Below, piece after piece: positions 1-9,332 of a stretch of DNA of 64,000 nucleotides. Source of the stretch: Mitsuaria sp. PDC51 (lineage in GTDB: Bacteria > Pseudomonadota > Gammaproteobacteria > Burkholderiales > Burkholderiaceae_C); the NCBI RefSeq assembly GCF_900113225.1, contig NZ_FOZE01000001.1:558001-622000 (forward strand). Direction: 5' to 3'. Position 1 is the stretch's first letter, and the number at the start of each line of letters is the position of its first letter. The position numbers and the translations under genes are program-made. The notes below the pieces were generated by a model. It was not told the DNA's origin and did no database searches. It worked only from the letters and a program-made list of their open reading frames with translations.

Positions 1-299
1 CGGTCCTGGCGGGCATAACCGAAGTAGGGGATCACGGCGGTGATGCGGCGCGCGCTGGCGCGCTTCAACGCATCGACCATGATCAGCAGCTCCATCAGGT
101 TCTCGTTCGTGGGCGCGCAGGTGGGCTGGATCACGAACACGTCGCGGGCGCGGACGTTCTGCTGGATCTCGACCGTCACTTCACCGTCGGAAAAACGACC
201 GACCACGGCCTTGCCGAGCTCGAGGCCCAGATGCGAGGCGATTTCCTTGGAGAGGGACGGGTTAGCGTTACCCGTGAAGAGGACGGTATTGAGCAGCAC
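1..299 (-). CDS. prs: Ribose-phosphate pyrophosphokinase, N-terminal part (cut by window edge)
   Basis: PRPP synthetase makes phosphoribosyl pyrophosphate from ribose 5-phosphate and ATP for nucleotide, His and Trp synthesis. Only the first 99 codons are in the window. The family's N-terminal blocks are intact: [28 protein letters not shown] and the ATP-loop region [10 protein letters not shown]. The reading frame is closed upstream by a TAA at 312-314, and the only plausible start inside it is GTG at 297-299, preceded by AAGGA at a suitable distance. It lies 68 bases after the tRNA-Gln gene on the same strand, the usual betaproteobacterial ispE-tRNA-Gln-prs arrangement. Confidence 0.95.
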   Translation of the reverse strand, partial: MLLNTVLFTGNANPSLSKEIASHLGLELGKAVVGRFSDGEVTVEIQQNVRARDVFVIQPTCAPTNENLMELLIMVDALKRASARRITAVIPYFGYARQD

Positions 300-366
300 G
301 ACGGGCCATCCTTAGATTTATGGCCCGGTGGCCAACCCAGCGGGTCCCGGATTGAAACTGAGAATT

Positions 367-443
367 TGGCAGGGGAGGAAGGACTCGAACCCTCGCATGT
401 CGGAATCAAAATCCGATGCCTTAACCAACTTGGCGACTCCCCT
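367..443 (-). tRNA. tRNA-Gln (TTG anticodon)
   Basis: A 77-base cloverleaf reads on the minus strand. The acceptor stem AGGGGAG pairs with CTCCCCT, the anticodon stem TCGGA/TCCGA carries loop TTTTGAT (anticodon TTG, glutamine), the T arm contains GGTTCGAGTCC, and CCA is encoded. It sits between ispE and prs on the same strand, a typical position in Burkholderiales. Confidence 0.95.
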
Positions 444-481
444 ACACAGGACATTGTTCGAGGAACAACACCCTACAACCT

Positions 482-1585
482 TCAGTCTTCCGCCCAGCCC
501 CGCAAAGGGTGGACCGACAGACTGCGACACATCCTTCCGACCCAACCGTCCGGGAGTTCCTGGAACTCACCTTCCGGTGTCGCCTTGAGATTGCTCTCCA
601 GGCCGGTGACCGTGTCCTTTTCCTGCACCGCGTTTTGCACTGCTGTTTGCGTTGCAATTCGCGAGGGCCGAACTATAGCAAAAACCGCACTGCCTGAACC
701 CGTCATCCGAGAATTTTCGTAGCGGGTTTGCAACCATTCAAGCGCTGTCGATACTTCGTGACTGGCAGCTTCCGCGGGCGGTTGCAGATCATTTCTGCCC
801 CAACCTTCGTACAACTGCTGCACGGGTATTTCTTGCGTTTGGTGATCGCGGCAGATATTGCCTTTGCGTTCACCCGAGCTATTGGCTTCGTCGCTTGGAA
901 AATCCGCTACCGGGGTAACCAGACTATCTTCGCTGCGTCTGCCGTTCGCTGCAGGAAAGCCCGCTACTATAGCCACGCTTTCCGACCTTTGCAACAGCGG
1001 GCTCGAAAAAATTTCCTTGGTGCCGATGCTGACCGCGGGTTTGACCACCGCCAGGCGCAACTCGGGCACCGCCACCGGGGTGAGGACCTCGCCGATGCCT
1101 TCGACGAAGGCATTGCGCCCGCCGACGAAGAACGGCACGTCTGCGCCCAGTTGGAGCGCGATCGGCAATAGCCGCCGACGGGACCAGTTCAGCCCCCACA
1201 GCCGGTTCAGCGCCAGCAGCGTGCTGGCGGCATCCGAGGATCCGCCGCCCATGCCCGCGCCCGAGGGCAGGCGCTTCTCGATGTGGATGTCGGCGCCGAA
1301 GGCGCAGCCGCTGGCCTGCTGCAGCGCACGCGCGGCGCGCAGGCAGAGGTCGTCCGCCGGCAGCGCGTCGCCGCGGTCGTGGCGGCGCAGCGCGCCGTCC
1401 TCGCGGCGCTCGAAATGCAGCGTGTCAGTCCAGTCGACCAGCACGAACAGCGACTGCAGCAGGTGATAGCCGTCCGCCCGCTTGCCCACCACGTGCAGGA
1501 ACAGGTTGAGTTTGGCCGGCGCCGGCACGTCGTAGAGCGCCTTCAAGGGCGCAGCGGTGGAAATCGGGATCATGGGCGTCGACAT
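482..1585 (-). CDS. ispE: 4-diphosphocytidyl-2-C-methyl-D-erythritol kinase, enlarged
   Basis: IspE phosphorylates CDP-methylerythritol in the MEP isoprenoid pathway. It is a cytosolic GHMP kinase. The N-terminal PAPAKLNLFLHVVGKRADGYH motif and the ATP-binding loop LPSGAGMGGGSSDAAS are intact, as is the late SRMTGSGSAVFA motif. At 367 aa it is longer than the usual 280-300. An extra segment of about 50-60 residues lies between the LLQRSESVA region and YEGWGRNDLQP, and there is a long C-terminal tail after the TGSGSAVFA motif. The DNA under these extra parts (roughly 490-980) is visibly less GC-rich than its surroundings. The start at 1585 was chosen because upstream codons are not family-like; ATG at 1573 is an alternative. 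It follows lolB and precedes tRNA-Gln. Confidence 0.93.
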   Translation of the reverse strand: MSTPMIPISTAAPLKALYDVPAPAKLNLFLHVVGKRADGYHLLQSLFVLVDWTDTLHFERREDGALRRHDRGDALPADDLCLRAARALQQASGCAFGADIHIEKRLPSGAGMGGGSSDAASTLLALNRLWGLNWSRRRLLPIALQLGADVPFFVGGRNAFVEGIGEVLTPVAVPELRLAVVKPAVSIGTKEIFSSPLLQRSESVAIVAGFPAANGRRSEDSLVTPVADFPSDEANSSGERKGNICRDHQTQEIPVQQLYEGWGRNDLQPPAEAASHEVSTALEWLQTRYENSRMTGSGSAVFAIVRPSRIATQTAVQNAVQEKDTVTGLESNLKATPEGEFQELPDGWVGRMCRSLSVHPLRGWAED

Positions 1586-1696
1586 GGCGGCGCAGTATGC
1601 CGCCGAGTATTCAGGGGCCGTGCGTGCGATTAACGAGCCGCGCGCGATTCCCTCGTGAAAAGTGCTCGAAAAATACCCCGGCGCCACGCCGGGATA

Positions 1697-2281
1697 TCAA
1701 GGGCTGACGGGCGCGTCGAGTTTCAGGCGCAGCGTCGCCAGCGGTTCGGATCCATTCGGGTTGAGGCGCTGGGCGGAGATCAGCTGGTCGCCGAAGCGGC
1801 GTAGGTCCACCTGCCAGCCCAGTTGCTGGAAGCCGGTGCCGTCCGCCGCCCGCGACGGCGCCTGCGGCCAGGGCCGCCCGCGCAGCCAGTCGAACAGGGC
1901 CTGCACGGGCAGCGCCTCGCCGAGCAGCTCCTGCGTCAGCGCGTCGATGTCGTCGTAGGCGCGGTCGCCGTCGGGCGTCTTGACCCAGGCGGAGCCCGGC
2001 TGCCACGACACCCGCGCGACCAGGCTGCCCATCGGCGTGCTCATTTCGAGCTGGCCGCGGCGGGGATCGCCGAGCAGCTCGAAGCTGGCGTTGACGTTCT
2101 GCCCGCGCGGCTGGCCACCGGGGCCGGCCGGCACGATCAGCCCGAACTTGCCGGTCAGGCGGGGCGCCTGCGCCAGCGCGGCGGCGTCCGCGCCCGAGGC
2201 CCGGGGCACCGAGCTGCAACCGGCGAGCGCCGTCGCCCCGAGAACGGCCAGCGCGCCGAGGTGGAATTGCCGCCGCCGCAT
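1697..2281 (-). CDS. lolB: Outer-membrane lipoprotein insertion protein LolB
   Basis: LolB is the outer-membrane receptor that takes lipoproteins from LolA and inserts them in the inner leaflet of the outer membrane. The 194-aa protein opens with MRRRQFHLGALAVLGATALA followed by the lipobox Cys (LAGC), then the family pattern FEL..DPRRGQLEMSTPMGS, PDGDRAYDDIDAL and DWLRGRPWP. The start codon overlaps the upstream TPR gene's stop by one base (TGATG), which implies translational coupling. lolB directly upstream of ispE is a standard proteobacterial order. Confidence 0.92.
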   Translation of the reverse strand: MRRRQFHLGALAVLGATALAGCSSVPRASGADAAALAQAPRLTGKFGLIVPAGPGGQPRGQNVNASFELLGDPRRGQLEMSTPMGSLVARVSWQPGSAWVKTPDGDRAYDDIDALTQELLGEALPVQALFDWLRGRPWPQAPSRAADGTGFQQLGWQVDLRRFGDQLISAQRLNPNGSEPLATLRLKLDAPVSP

Positions 2282-4095
2282 CAGGGACGGACCTGCAGGC
2301 GTTGCATCACCGACTGCAGCGCCTCGTTGCGCGGATCGCGTCTGGCGGCATCGGCGAGGACGCGGCGCGCCTCGTCCTGCTGGCCGGCGGCCCAGAGCAC
2401 CTCGCCGAGGTGGGCGGCGATCTCCGCGTCCGGGCGCGAGCCGTAGGCCTGGCGCAGCAGCCGCTCGGCCTCGCCCAGCCGGCCGAGGCGGAATTCCACC
2501 CAGCCCATGCTGTCGACGATGAAGGGCTCGCCCGGCGCGAAGCTCAGCGCCTTGGAGATCAGGTCGCGCGCCTCCTGCAGCCGCTCGTTGCGATCGGCCA
2601 GCGAGTAACCCAGGGCGTTGTACGCGTGGTAGTGCTGCGGCTTGAGCTGGATGACCTTCTGCAGCAGCGCTTCCATCTCCTGCGCCCGGCCGAGCTTCTC
2701 GGCCATCATCGACTGCTCGTAGATCAGGTCCGCATCCTCGGGCGACTGCTTGATCGCCTGGCCGAGCAGGTCGTAGGCGGCCTGCCACTGCTTGTTTTCG
2801 CGCAGCAGCTGGGATTCGGCCAGCACGCGGGCGCGGCGGTCCTGGTCGCGGTCGGCGGGCAGTTGCCGCAGCAGTTCGCGGCCCTCGTCGAGCCGGCCCT
2901 GGCGCGCCAGCAGCGAGGCGCGGCGGTAGGCGATGTCCAGGTTGCCCGGCGCGGCCTCGATGCCGGCCAGGCGCTTCTCGGCGGTCTTGAAGTCGCCGCG
3001 CATCTCCGCGGCCTGTGCCAGCAGCAGCTGGCCCTGCAGGCGGGCTTCCTTGTCGGCCTTGTCCAGGCCGGCTGCCGCGATCGCGCGCTCCGCCAGCGAG
3101 GACGAGTCGCCGCCGGGCTTGTCCACCAGCTTCAGATAGCGCTGCAGCGCGGTCTCGGCCGCGTCGGGATGCTGCAAATCCAGCTCCAGCGCGCCCAGCG
3201 CCAGCCAGTGGGACGCGTCCTCGGGCGACTCCTGCGTCAGCACGCGGAACTCCCGCGCGGCGTCGCCGGGCCGCTGGGCCCGTGCCAGCGCGCGGGCGTA
3301 GGCCAGGCGCAGCGCCTGCTTGTCGGGCTTGGCCTGCAGCTCGGCGGTGACCAGCGCCTCGGCCTCGGGGCGGCGCGGCAGCAGCTCCAGCGCCATCAGC
3401 AGCGGTTCCTCGCGCTCGGGGAAGTCCTTCGCGGCGGCGCGGACGTGGATCAGCGCGGTCTCGTAGCGGTCCGCGTTCTTGGCGAGCTGGGCCAGCACCA
3501 GCAGCGACGAGAAACGCGTCTCCGGCTTCGCGGCGGTCTCGCGCAGCAGCGGCTCGAAGGCCTCCAGCACGCGCGCCGGTTCCGGGCTGCGCTGGAACAG
3601 CGCCGGCAGCGCCGCGATCAGCGCGCCGCGGCCGTCGGCCGGCGTCAGCGCCAGCAGCGAGCGCAGCACCGGCGGGATCTCGGCCGGGCGGTTCAGCAGC
3701 GCGAGCAACTGGATCTGCGTGCGGTGCGCCTCCAGCGAAGTCGGCAGTGCCTCGCGCCAGGCGCGGGCGGCGATGGCGGCCTGGTCGCCGGCGCGCGACT
3801 GCAGCGCGATCTGGACCACGCGGCGGAACAGTTCCTCGTCGTTGCTGCGGCGGGCGGCGTCGAGCAGCACCTGGTAGGCGACGCCGGCCTGGCCGCCCTG
3901 GAGCTCGAGCTCGCCGATCAGCAGCTGGTAGAACATCGGCGCGTCGAGGTCGGAATTGACGACCGGCGCCGAGGCGGCGGAGGCGGGCGCGTCGGCCGCG
4001 GCCGGCGCTTGCGGGGGCTGGGTCTGGGCGTGGGCGGCGCAGCTCAGGGCGAGGGCGGCTGGGAGCCACCAGCGGTGGCGCACGAGGGCGGGCAT
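2281..4095 (-). CDS. Exported tetratricopeptide-repeat protein
   Basis: This 604-aa protein has a signal peptide (MPALVRHRWWLPAALALSC, Ala-rich cleavage region) and then helix-turn-helix TPR units along its whole length. Recognisable TPR consensus occurs near the end, for example HYHAYNALGYSLADRN followed by PFIVDSMGWVEFRLG. Proteins of this type sit upstream of lolB in many betaproteobacteria and are presumed to be envelope scaffolds; the exact partner is not known. The start at 4095 has a strong CAGGAG site 6 bases upstream. The gene is divergent from mutM across about 90 bases, so both promoters lie there. Confidence 0.85.
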   Translation of the reverse strand: MPALVRHRWWLPAALALSCAAHAQTQPPQAPAAADAPASAASAPVVNSDLDAPMFYQLLIGELELQGGQAGVAYQVLLDAARRSNDEELFRRVVQIALQSRAGDQAAIAARAWREALPTSLEAHRTQIQLLALLNRPAEIPPVLRSLLALTPADGRGALIAALPALFQRSPEPARVLEAFEPLLRETAAKPETRFSSLLVLAQLAKNADRYETALIHVRAAAKDFPEREEPLLMALELLPRRPEAEALVTAELQAKPDKQALRLAYARALARAQRPGDAAREFRVLTQESPEDASHWLALGALELDLQHPDAAETALQRYLKLVDKPGGDSSSLAERAIAAAGLDKADKEARLQGQLLLAQAAEMRGDFKTAEKRLAGIEAAPGNLDIAYRRASLLARQGRLDEGRELLRQLPADRDQDRRARVLAESQLLRENKQWQAAYDLLGQAIKQSPEDADLIYEQSMMAEKLGRAQEMEALLQKVIQLKPQHYHAYNALGYSLADRNERLQEARDLISKALSFAPGEPFIVDSMGWVEFRLGRLGEAERLLRQAYGSRPDAEIAAHLGEVLWAAGQQDEARRVLADAARRDPRNEALQSVMQRLQVRP

Positions 4096-4186
4096 GAGGA
4101 ACTCCTGAACTGGGCGGGAAGGCCTGACGGGCAAGCCGCGGACCATTCTAGGGAAGCGGCGCGGGCGCCGCGCCTATGATTCCGGG

Positions 4187-5038
4187 ATGCCCGAGTTACC
4201 GGAAGTTGAAGTTACACGACGAAGTTTTGCGCCGGCCATCGCCGGCGCGCGCGTGCTGGACGTGCGGCTGGGAAAACCACTGCGCTGGCCGCTGGGCGTG
4301 GCGGCGGAACGGCTGGTGGGGCGCCGGGTCGGCGAGGCCCAGCGCCGCGGCAAGTACATCTGGCTGCCGCTGGTGGCGACGGCCGAGCAGCCCGGCCATC
4401 CGGACGAGAGCGGCGGCGGCCTGTTGCTACACCTGGGCATGTCGGGCTCGCTGGCCTTCCGCGAGCAGCCCCCCGCCGCGGGGCCGCACGACCACTTCGA
4501 GCTGGTCACCGACCGCGGCGTGCTGCGCCTGACCGATCCGCGGCGCTTCGGCGCGGTGGTCTGGTCGGACGGACTGGCCGTCGAGCCGGCGGCCAAGCTG
4601 CTGGCCCGGATCGGGCTGGAGCCCTTCGACATCGAATTCCACGGCCCCTACCTGCATGACGGTTTCCGCGGCCGGCGCGTGGCGGTGAAGCAGGCGATCC
4701 TGGCCGGCGACGTGGTCGTCGGCGCGGGCAACATCTATGCGTGCGAAGCGCTGTTCCTGGCCGGCGTCGATCCGCGCCTGGCGGCGGGCAAGCTGAGCCG
4801 GCCGCGCGCCGCCAAGCTGGCGGCGGCGCTGCGGCAGGTGCTGGGCGAGGCGCTCGAGGCCGGCGGCAGCACGCTGCGGGACTTCAAGGATGCGCACGGC
4901 GTGGCGGGCAGTTTCCAGATGCAGGCGCGCGTCTATGGCCGCGAGGGCGAACCCTGCCGCGCCTGCGGCACGCCGATCCGGCGCATCGTGCAGGGGCAGC
5001 GCTCGACCTTCTTCTGTCCGGTCTGCCAGAAGCGATGA
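4187..5038 (+). CDS. mutM: Formamidopyrimidine-DNA glycosylase
   Basis: Fpg/MutM removes 8-oxoguanine and formamidopyrimidines from DNA and cleaves the abasic site. The start is fixed by chemistry: Pro2 of MPELPEVE is the catalytic nucleophile and Glu3 follows. The 283-aa protein has the H2TH region ([19 protein letters not shown]) and a C-terminal zinc finger with CRACG and CPVCQ cysteine pairs. Its stop overlaps the mutY start by 4 bases, so the two parts of the 8-oxoguanine (GO) repair system are co-translated. Confidence 0.97.
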   Translation: MPELPEVEVTRRSFAPAIAGARVLDVRLGKPLRWPLGVAAERLVGRRVGEAQRRGKYIWLPLVATAEQPGHPDESGGGLLLHLGMSGSLAFREQPPAAGPHDHFELVTDRGVLRLTDPRRFGAVVWSDGLAVEPAAKLLARIGLEPFDIEFHGPYLHDGFRGRRVAVKQAILAGDVVVGAGNIYACEALFLAGVDPRLAAGKLSRPRAAKLAAALRQVLGEALEAGGSTLRDFKDAHGVAGSFQMQARVYGREGEPCRACGTPIRRIVQGQRSTFFCPVCQKR

Positions 5039-6162
5039 GCGCCAAAGCGATGAGCGCCAGTACGCCAGCCAAGAAGCAAGCCTTGAGAACGACGCCCGAC
5101 TCCCCGATCCCCGATGCCGACCTGGACGCCCGCGTGGCGGCGCTGCGCGGCGACTTCGCCCCGCGGCTGCTCGCGTGGCAGCGCCGCGAGGGGCGGCACG
5201 ACCTGCCGTGGCAGAACACGCGCGACCCGTACCGGGTCTGGCTGTCGGAAATCATGCTGCAGCAGACGCAGGTGACGACGGTGCTGGGCTACTACAAGCG
5301 CTTCCTGGAGCGCTTCCCCGACGTGGCCGCGCTGGCCGCGGCGCCCAGCGACGAGGTCATGGCCGCCTGGGCCGGGCTGGGCTACTACAGCCGGGCGCGC
5401 AACCTGCACAAGTGCGCGCAGGCGGTCGTCGAGCGCCATGGCGGGGCCTTCCCGCGCAGCGCCGCCGAACTGGCGGAGCTGCCGGGCATCGGGCGCTCGA
5501 CGGCGGCGGCGATCGCGTCTTTCTGCTTCGGCGAGCGCGTGGCCATCCTGGACGGCAACGTCAAGCGCGTGCTGGGCCGGCTGCTGGCCTTCGACGGCGA
5601 CCAGTCCTCGGCCGCGCAGGAGAAGCGCCTGTGGCGCCAGGCTGAGGCGCTGCTGCCGTCGTCGCCCGAGGACATGCCCGCGTACACGCAGGGCCTGATG
5701 GACCTCGGCGCCAGCCTGTGCGCGACGCGCAGCCCGCAGTGCCTGCTGTGCCCGGTGGCGGCGCTGTGCACCGGGCTGGCGCAGGGCGAGCCCACCCGCT
5801 ATCCGGTCAAGACCAAGAAGCTCAAGCGCGGCCAGCGGGAGAGCTGGTGGCTGTGGCTGGAGCACGAGGGCCGCGTCTGGCTGCAGCAGCGGCCGGCCGA
5901 GGGCGTCTGGGGCGGGCTCTGGACGCTGCCGCTGTTCGACGACGAGGCCACGCTGACCGCGCAAAGCGCTGCACTGGGCGTGGCGGCGCCGGAACCGCTG
6001 CCGCGGGTCAAGCATGTGCTGACGCATTTCGACTGGCTGCTGCATCCGCGCCGGGCGCTGCTGCCGCGCGAGACGCGGCCGGCGGGCGAAGGCGTGTGGG
6101 TCGCGCGTGAGCGGCTGGGCGAGTACGCGCTGCCGGCGCCGCTGAAGAAGCTGCTGGACTGA
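5035..6162 (+). CDS. mutY: Adenine DNA glycosylase
   Basis: MutY removes adenine mispaired with 8-oxoguanine, complementing MutM. The 375-aa protein has the catalytic Glu72 in [10 protein letters not shown], the helix-hairpin-helix [10 protein letters not shown], the catalytic Asp in [10 protein letters not shown] and the 4Fe-4S cluster ligands spaced C-x6-C-x2-C-x5-C around residues 222-238. A C-terminal NUDIX-like 8-oxoG recognition domain follows ([14 protein letters not shown]). The ATG at 5035 overlaps the mutM stop. A second in-frame ATG (5050) is possible; the first 30 residues are not conserved-looking. Confidence 0.96.
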   Translation: MSAKAMSASTPAKKQALRTTPDSPIPDADLDARVAALRGDFAPRLLAWQRREGRHDLPWQNTRDPYRVWLSEIMLQQTQVTTVLGYYKRFLERFPDVAALAAAPSDEVMAAWAGLGYYSRARNLHKCAQAVVERHGGAFPRSAAELAELPGIGRSTAAAIASFCFGERVAILDGNVKRVLGRLLAFDGDQSSAAQEKRLWRQAEALLPSSPEDMPAYTQGLMDLGASLCATRSPQCLLCPVAALCTGLAQGEPTRYPVKTKKLKRGQRESWWLWLEHEGRVWLQQRPAEGVWGGLWTLPLFDDEATLTAQSAALGVAAPEPLPRVKHVLTHFDWLLHPRRALLPRETRPAGEGVWVARERLGEYALPAPLKKLLD

Positions 6163-6214
6163 GGCGGCCGCGCGCTGGGCGGCGACCCCCGGTTTCCGGG
6201 TCGGGCGCGGGGTT

Positions 6215-6231
6215 CCGCCGGTTCCCGGCGG
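6215..6231 (+). terminator. GC-rich hairpin after mutY
   Basis: A 7-bp perfect stem (CCGCCGG / CCGGCGG, loop TTC) lies about 50 bases after the mutY stop. There is no T tract, so it could be a factor-assisted terminator or chance in GC-rich DNA. Confidence 0.3.
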
Positions 6232-6312
6232 GCGCCGCTCCGTTATGCTCCCGCGATTGCCAGAACGGGCCACGACAGGCCCGCGCACGCCACCACCGCA
6301 TTCAGGGACACC

Positions 6313-6672
6313 ATGTCGAACGACGTCAAGCCGGGCCGGGCCGCGGCCCTCAAGAGCGCACTGGAATCGGCTTTCATCGCGGTGCTCGCCAGCGGCGTGT
6401 GCCTGTGGTTCCTGATCAGCGAGACGCAGGTGCCCGGGGAGGGCGATCCCGCCAAGCTGACCATGTTCGGCCTGGGCCTGTTCGCCGGCCTGTGCGCGCA
6501 TTTCGCCTACATGGGCATCGCGCTCAAGCGCGCCGGGCGCAACGTGGTGCTGTGGCTGCTGCTGATGCTGGTGTTGATGCCCTTCGCCTCGGTGGTGCTG
6601 GGCATCCTGCTGTTCAACCAGGTGCAGGAGATGGAGCAGGCACGCGAGGAGGGCGGCGCGAGCGCCGTCTGA
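6313..6672 (+). CDS. Small inner-membrane protein of unknown function
   Basis: The 119-aa product has three hydrophobic spans: about residues 18-36, 52-70 and 77-100. The last runs from NVVLWLLLMLVLMPFASV into GILLFNQVQ. No family was recognised. Codon usage is typical of the host, and the gene stands alone between mutY and the convergent rapZ; the two stops are only about 10 bases apart. A short charged tail (EMEQAREEGG) ends the protein. Confidence 0.7.
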   Translation: MSNDVKPGRAAALKSALESAFIAVLASGVCLWFLISETQVPGEGDPAKLTMFGLGLFAGLCAHFAYMGIALKRAGRNVVLWLLLMLVLMPFASVVLGILLFNQVQEMEQAREEGGASAV

Positions 6673-6681
6673 GCGGACGGC

Positions 6682-7608
6682 TCAGCGGGCGTCCAGCTCG
6701 CGGTGCCGCTTCAGCACCTGGCCGTGATACGCGAACTGCTTGGCCAACGTCTCGACGAGATAGACCGAGCGGTGCTGGCCGCCGGTGCAGCCGATGGCCA
6801 CGGTCAGGTAGCTGCGCTGGTCCTGCGCGAAGTTGGGCAGCCACTGCGCGATGAAGGCGCCGATCTGGCTCAGCATCAAGCGCACCTCCGGCTGGCCTTC
6901 CAGATAGGCCGCGACCGGCTCGTCGCGGCCGGTGAAGGGCCGCAGCTCGCGGTCGTAATACGGGTTGGGCAGCACGCGCACGTCGAAGACGAAGTCCGCG
7001 TCGCTGGGCACGCCGTGCTTGAACGCGAAGGACTCGAACACCAGCGTCAGCGAGGCGCCGCTGACATGCACCAGGTCCCGCAACCAGCCGCGCAGCTGCG
7101 CCGGGCGGAGCTGGCTGCTGTCGATGACGGTGGATTCCATCCGCAGCGGCGTCAGCAGCTCGCGCTCCAGCGCGATCGCCTCCTGCAGCGCGCGGTGGGT
7201 GTCGCTGTCCTCGTTGCCGACGCGCAGCGGATGCGGGCGGCGCGTCTCGGAGAAGCGGCGCAGCAGCGTGTCGTCGTCGGCGTCCAGGAAGATCGAGCGC
7301 AGCGACACGCCTTCCTGGCGCATGGTCTTGATGTGGCCCAGCAGCTGCGGCAGCGAGCCGGCGCTGCGCACGTCCACCGCGATGGCGACGCGGCGCCAGC
7401 CGCGCTGGCGCTCCAGGTCGAGGAACTGCGGCAGCAGCTCGGGCGGCAGGTTGTCGACGCAGAAGAAGCCGGCGTCCTCGAGCGCATGCATCGCGATCGA
7501 CTTGCCGCCGCCGGACATGCCGGTGACGAGCACCACCTCGCCGCGCGGCGAGTTGGCATTGGGCGTGGCCTGAGGCGCCGGCACCGGCGCGGTGTGGGGC
7601 GCGCTCAT
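6682..7608 (-). CDS. rapZ: RNase adapter protein RapZ / nucleotide-binding protein
   Basis: RapZ (YvcJ family) binds small RNAs and in enterobacteria directs RNase E to GlmZ, controlling glucosamine-6-phosphate synthase. The 308-aa protein has the Walker A loop GMSGGGKS (residues 30-37), then FFCVDNLPPELLP, and the C-terminal basic motif IGCTGGQHRSVYL expected for RNA binding. About 20 residues of the N-terminus before GEVVLVTG are nonconserved. The start overlaps the recN stop by 4 bases. Whether a GlmZ-type target exists in this organism cannot be seen here. Confidence 0.93.
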   Translation of the reverse strand: MSAPHTAPVPAPQATPNANSPRGEVVLVTGMSGGGKSIAMHALEDAGFFCVDNLPPELLPQFLDLERQRGWRRVAIAVDVRSAGSLPQLLGHIKTMRQEGVSLRSIFLDADDDTLLRRFSETRRPHPLRVGNEDSDTHRALQEAIALERELLTPLRMESTVIDSSQLRPAQLRGWLRDLVHVSGASLTLVFESFAFKHGVPSDADFVFDVRVLPNPYYDRELRPFTGRDEPVAAYLEGQPEVRLMLSQIGAFIAQWLPNFAQDQRSYLTVAIGCTGGQHRSVYLVETLAKQFAYHGQVLKRHRELDAR

Positions 7609-9332
7609 GGCTTGACCTTCCTGCCGGCGGCCGCGGGCGCGGCGGGCGTGGCGGCCGCGGCAGGCGTGGACTTGGCGGACAGGTCCAGCATCTCCTGCGC
7701 ATGGGCCAGCGAGGTCGACGACAGGCGCTCGCCGCCGAGCATGCGGGCGATCTCGGCGGTGCGGGCCTCGCCGGCGATGGGGCGGACCTCGGAGTTGGTC
7801 TTGCCGTCCTTGAGCGCCTTGGCGACGAGGAAGTGGTGATCGGCGCAGGCGGCGACCTGCGGCAGGTGGGTGACCGCGAGCACCTGCACCCGCTGGCCGA
7901 GCTGCTTCATCAGGCGGCCGACGGTTTCGGCGACCGCGCCGCCGACGCCGGCATCGATCTCATCGAAGATCAGCGTGCCGGCGCCGCTGTTCTGCTGGCT
8001 GGTGGTGACGGCGATGGCCAGCGCGATGCGCGAGAGCTCGCCGCCCGACGCGACCTTGGCCAGCGGGCGCGGCGTGCTGCCGGCGTGGCCGGCGACGAGG
8101 AACTCGGCCGATTCCATCCCGAAGCCCTGCGGCTCGTCCTGCGCCAGCAGCGCGACCTCGAAGCGGCCGCCGGCCATGCCGAGCTGCTGCATCGCCTGCG
8201 ACACCGCATTCGACAAGGCCGGCGCCGCCTTGGCGCGCGCGGTGCTGACGGCCTTGGCTTCCTTCTGGTAGCGCTTGAGCGCGTCAGCCTGGCGGGCCTG
8301 CAGCGCGTCGAGGTCGGAGGCGGCGTCGAGCTGCGCGAGCTCGGCCTTCCATTCGGCCAGCAGCGCCGGCAGCTCGGCCGGCTGGCGGCGATAGCGGCGG
8401 GCGAGCGTGACCCAGGCGGACAGGCGGTCGTCGAGCTGCCGCAGCCGGTCCGGATCGAGGTCGGCGGCATGCAGGTAGGCGCCGAGGCTGTGCGCGGCGT
8501 CCTGCAACTGGGCTTGCGCGCCCAGCAGCGCGTTGACCGTGTCCTGCAGCCCGGCGTCGTAGCCGAGCACGTCCTGCAGCGCGGACAGCGCTTCGTCGGT
8601 CAGCGACTCGGCATTGATCTCGGCCTCCGCGATGCGCTCCAGCGCGCCGCGCGCGGCGTCCATCAGCGATTGCGCATGCGACAGGCGCTGGTGCTCCGCG
8701 TTGAGTTCGTCCCACTCGTCGGCGCCGGGCGCGAGGCGGTCGACCTCGCCGATCTGCCAGCTCAGGCGCTCATGCTCGCGCGCCAGGTCGGCCTGCCTGG
8801 ACTGCGCGGCGCCGAGCGCCTCGCTGGCCTGGCGCCACTCGCTGAAGGCGGCGGCCATCGACCGGGTCTCGATCTGGGCGAAGCTGTCCAGCAACTCGCG
8901 CACGCTGGCCGGCCGGGTCAGGCCTTGCCAGGCGTGCTGGCCGTGGATGTCGAGCAGGTGTTCGGCCAGCTCGCGCAGCTGGGCGACGGTGGCGGTGCCG
9001 CCGTTGATCCACGCGCGGCTCTTGCCCTGGGCGTCGATGACGCGGCGCAGCAGCAGCGTGTCCTCGGCGCCGTCGGTGGTGTCGAAGCCGGCTTCCTCCA
9101 GCCAGGCGGCGAGGGCGGCGGGGCGGTCGAACTCGGCGGAGATCTCGGCGCGGGTGGCACCCTCGCGCACGACGGCGGCGTCGCCGCGCGAGCCCAGGGC
9201 CAGCTGCAGCGCGTCGATCAGGATGGACTTGCCGGCGCCGGTCTCGCCGGTGAGGGCGGAGAAACCGGCGGCGAAATCCAGCTCCAGCGCCGGGACGATG
9301 ACGAAGTCCTTGAGGCTCAGGCGGCGCAGCAT
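7605..9332 (-). CDS. recN: DNA repair protein RecN
   Basis: RecN is an SMC-like ATPase acting in double-strand break repair. The 575-aa protein has Walker A GETGAGKS (residues 29-36) after the family opening LRRLSLKDFVIV, a long alpha-helical central region, the ABC signature KVASGGELSRIALAI and Walker B TLIFDEIDAGVGG. An Ala/Pro-rich tail ends the protein. It shares 4 bases with rapZ downstream and one base with nadK upstream; nadK-recN is a common betaproteobacterial pair. Confidence 0.96.
   Translation of the reverse strand: MLRRLSLKDFVIVPALELDFAAGFSALTGETGAGKSILIDALQLALGSRGDAAVVREGATRAEISAEFDRPAALAAWLEEAGFDTTDGAEDTLLLRRVIDAQGKSRAWINGGTATVAQLRELAEHLLDIHGQHAWQGLTRPASVRELLDSFAQIETRSMAAAFSEWRQASEALGAAQSRQADLAREHERLSWQIGEVDRLAPGADEWDELNAEHQRLSHAQSLMDAARGALERIAEAEINAESLTDEALSALQDVLGYDAGLQDTVNALLGAQAQLQDAAHSLGAYLHAADLDPDRLRQLDDRLSAWVTLARRYRRQPAELPALLAEWKAELAQLDAASDLDALQARQADALKRYQKEAKAVSTARAKAAPALSNAVSQAMQQLGMAGGRFEVALLAQDEPQGFGMESAEFLVAGHAGSTPRPLAKVASGGELSRIALAIAVTTSQQNSGAGTLIFDEIDAGVGGAVAETVGRLMKQLGQRVQVLAVTHLPQVAACADHHFLVAKALKDGKTNSEVRPIAGEARTAEIARMLGGERLSSTSLAHAQEMLDLSAKSTPAAAATPAAPAAAGRKVKP

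Noticed and set aside
1586-1687. Upstream in-frame start for ispE
   Set aside because: The extra 34 residues are not family-like and no Shine-Dalgarno site precedes it; 1585 fits better.
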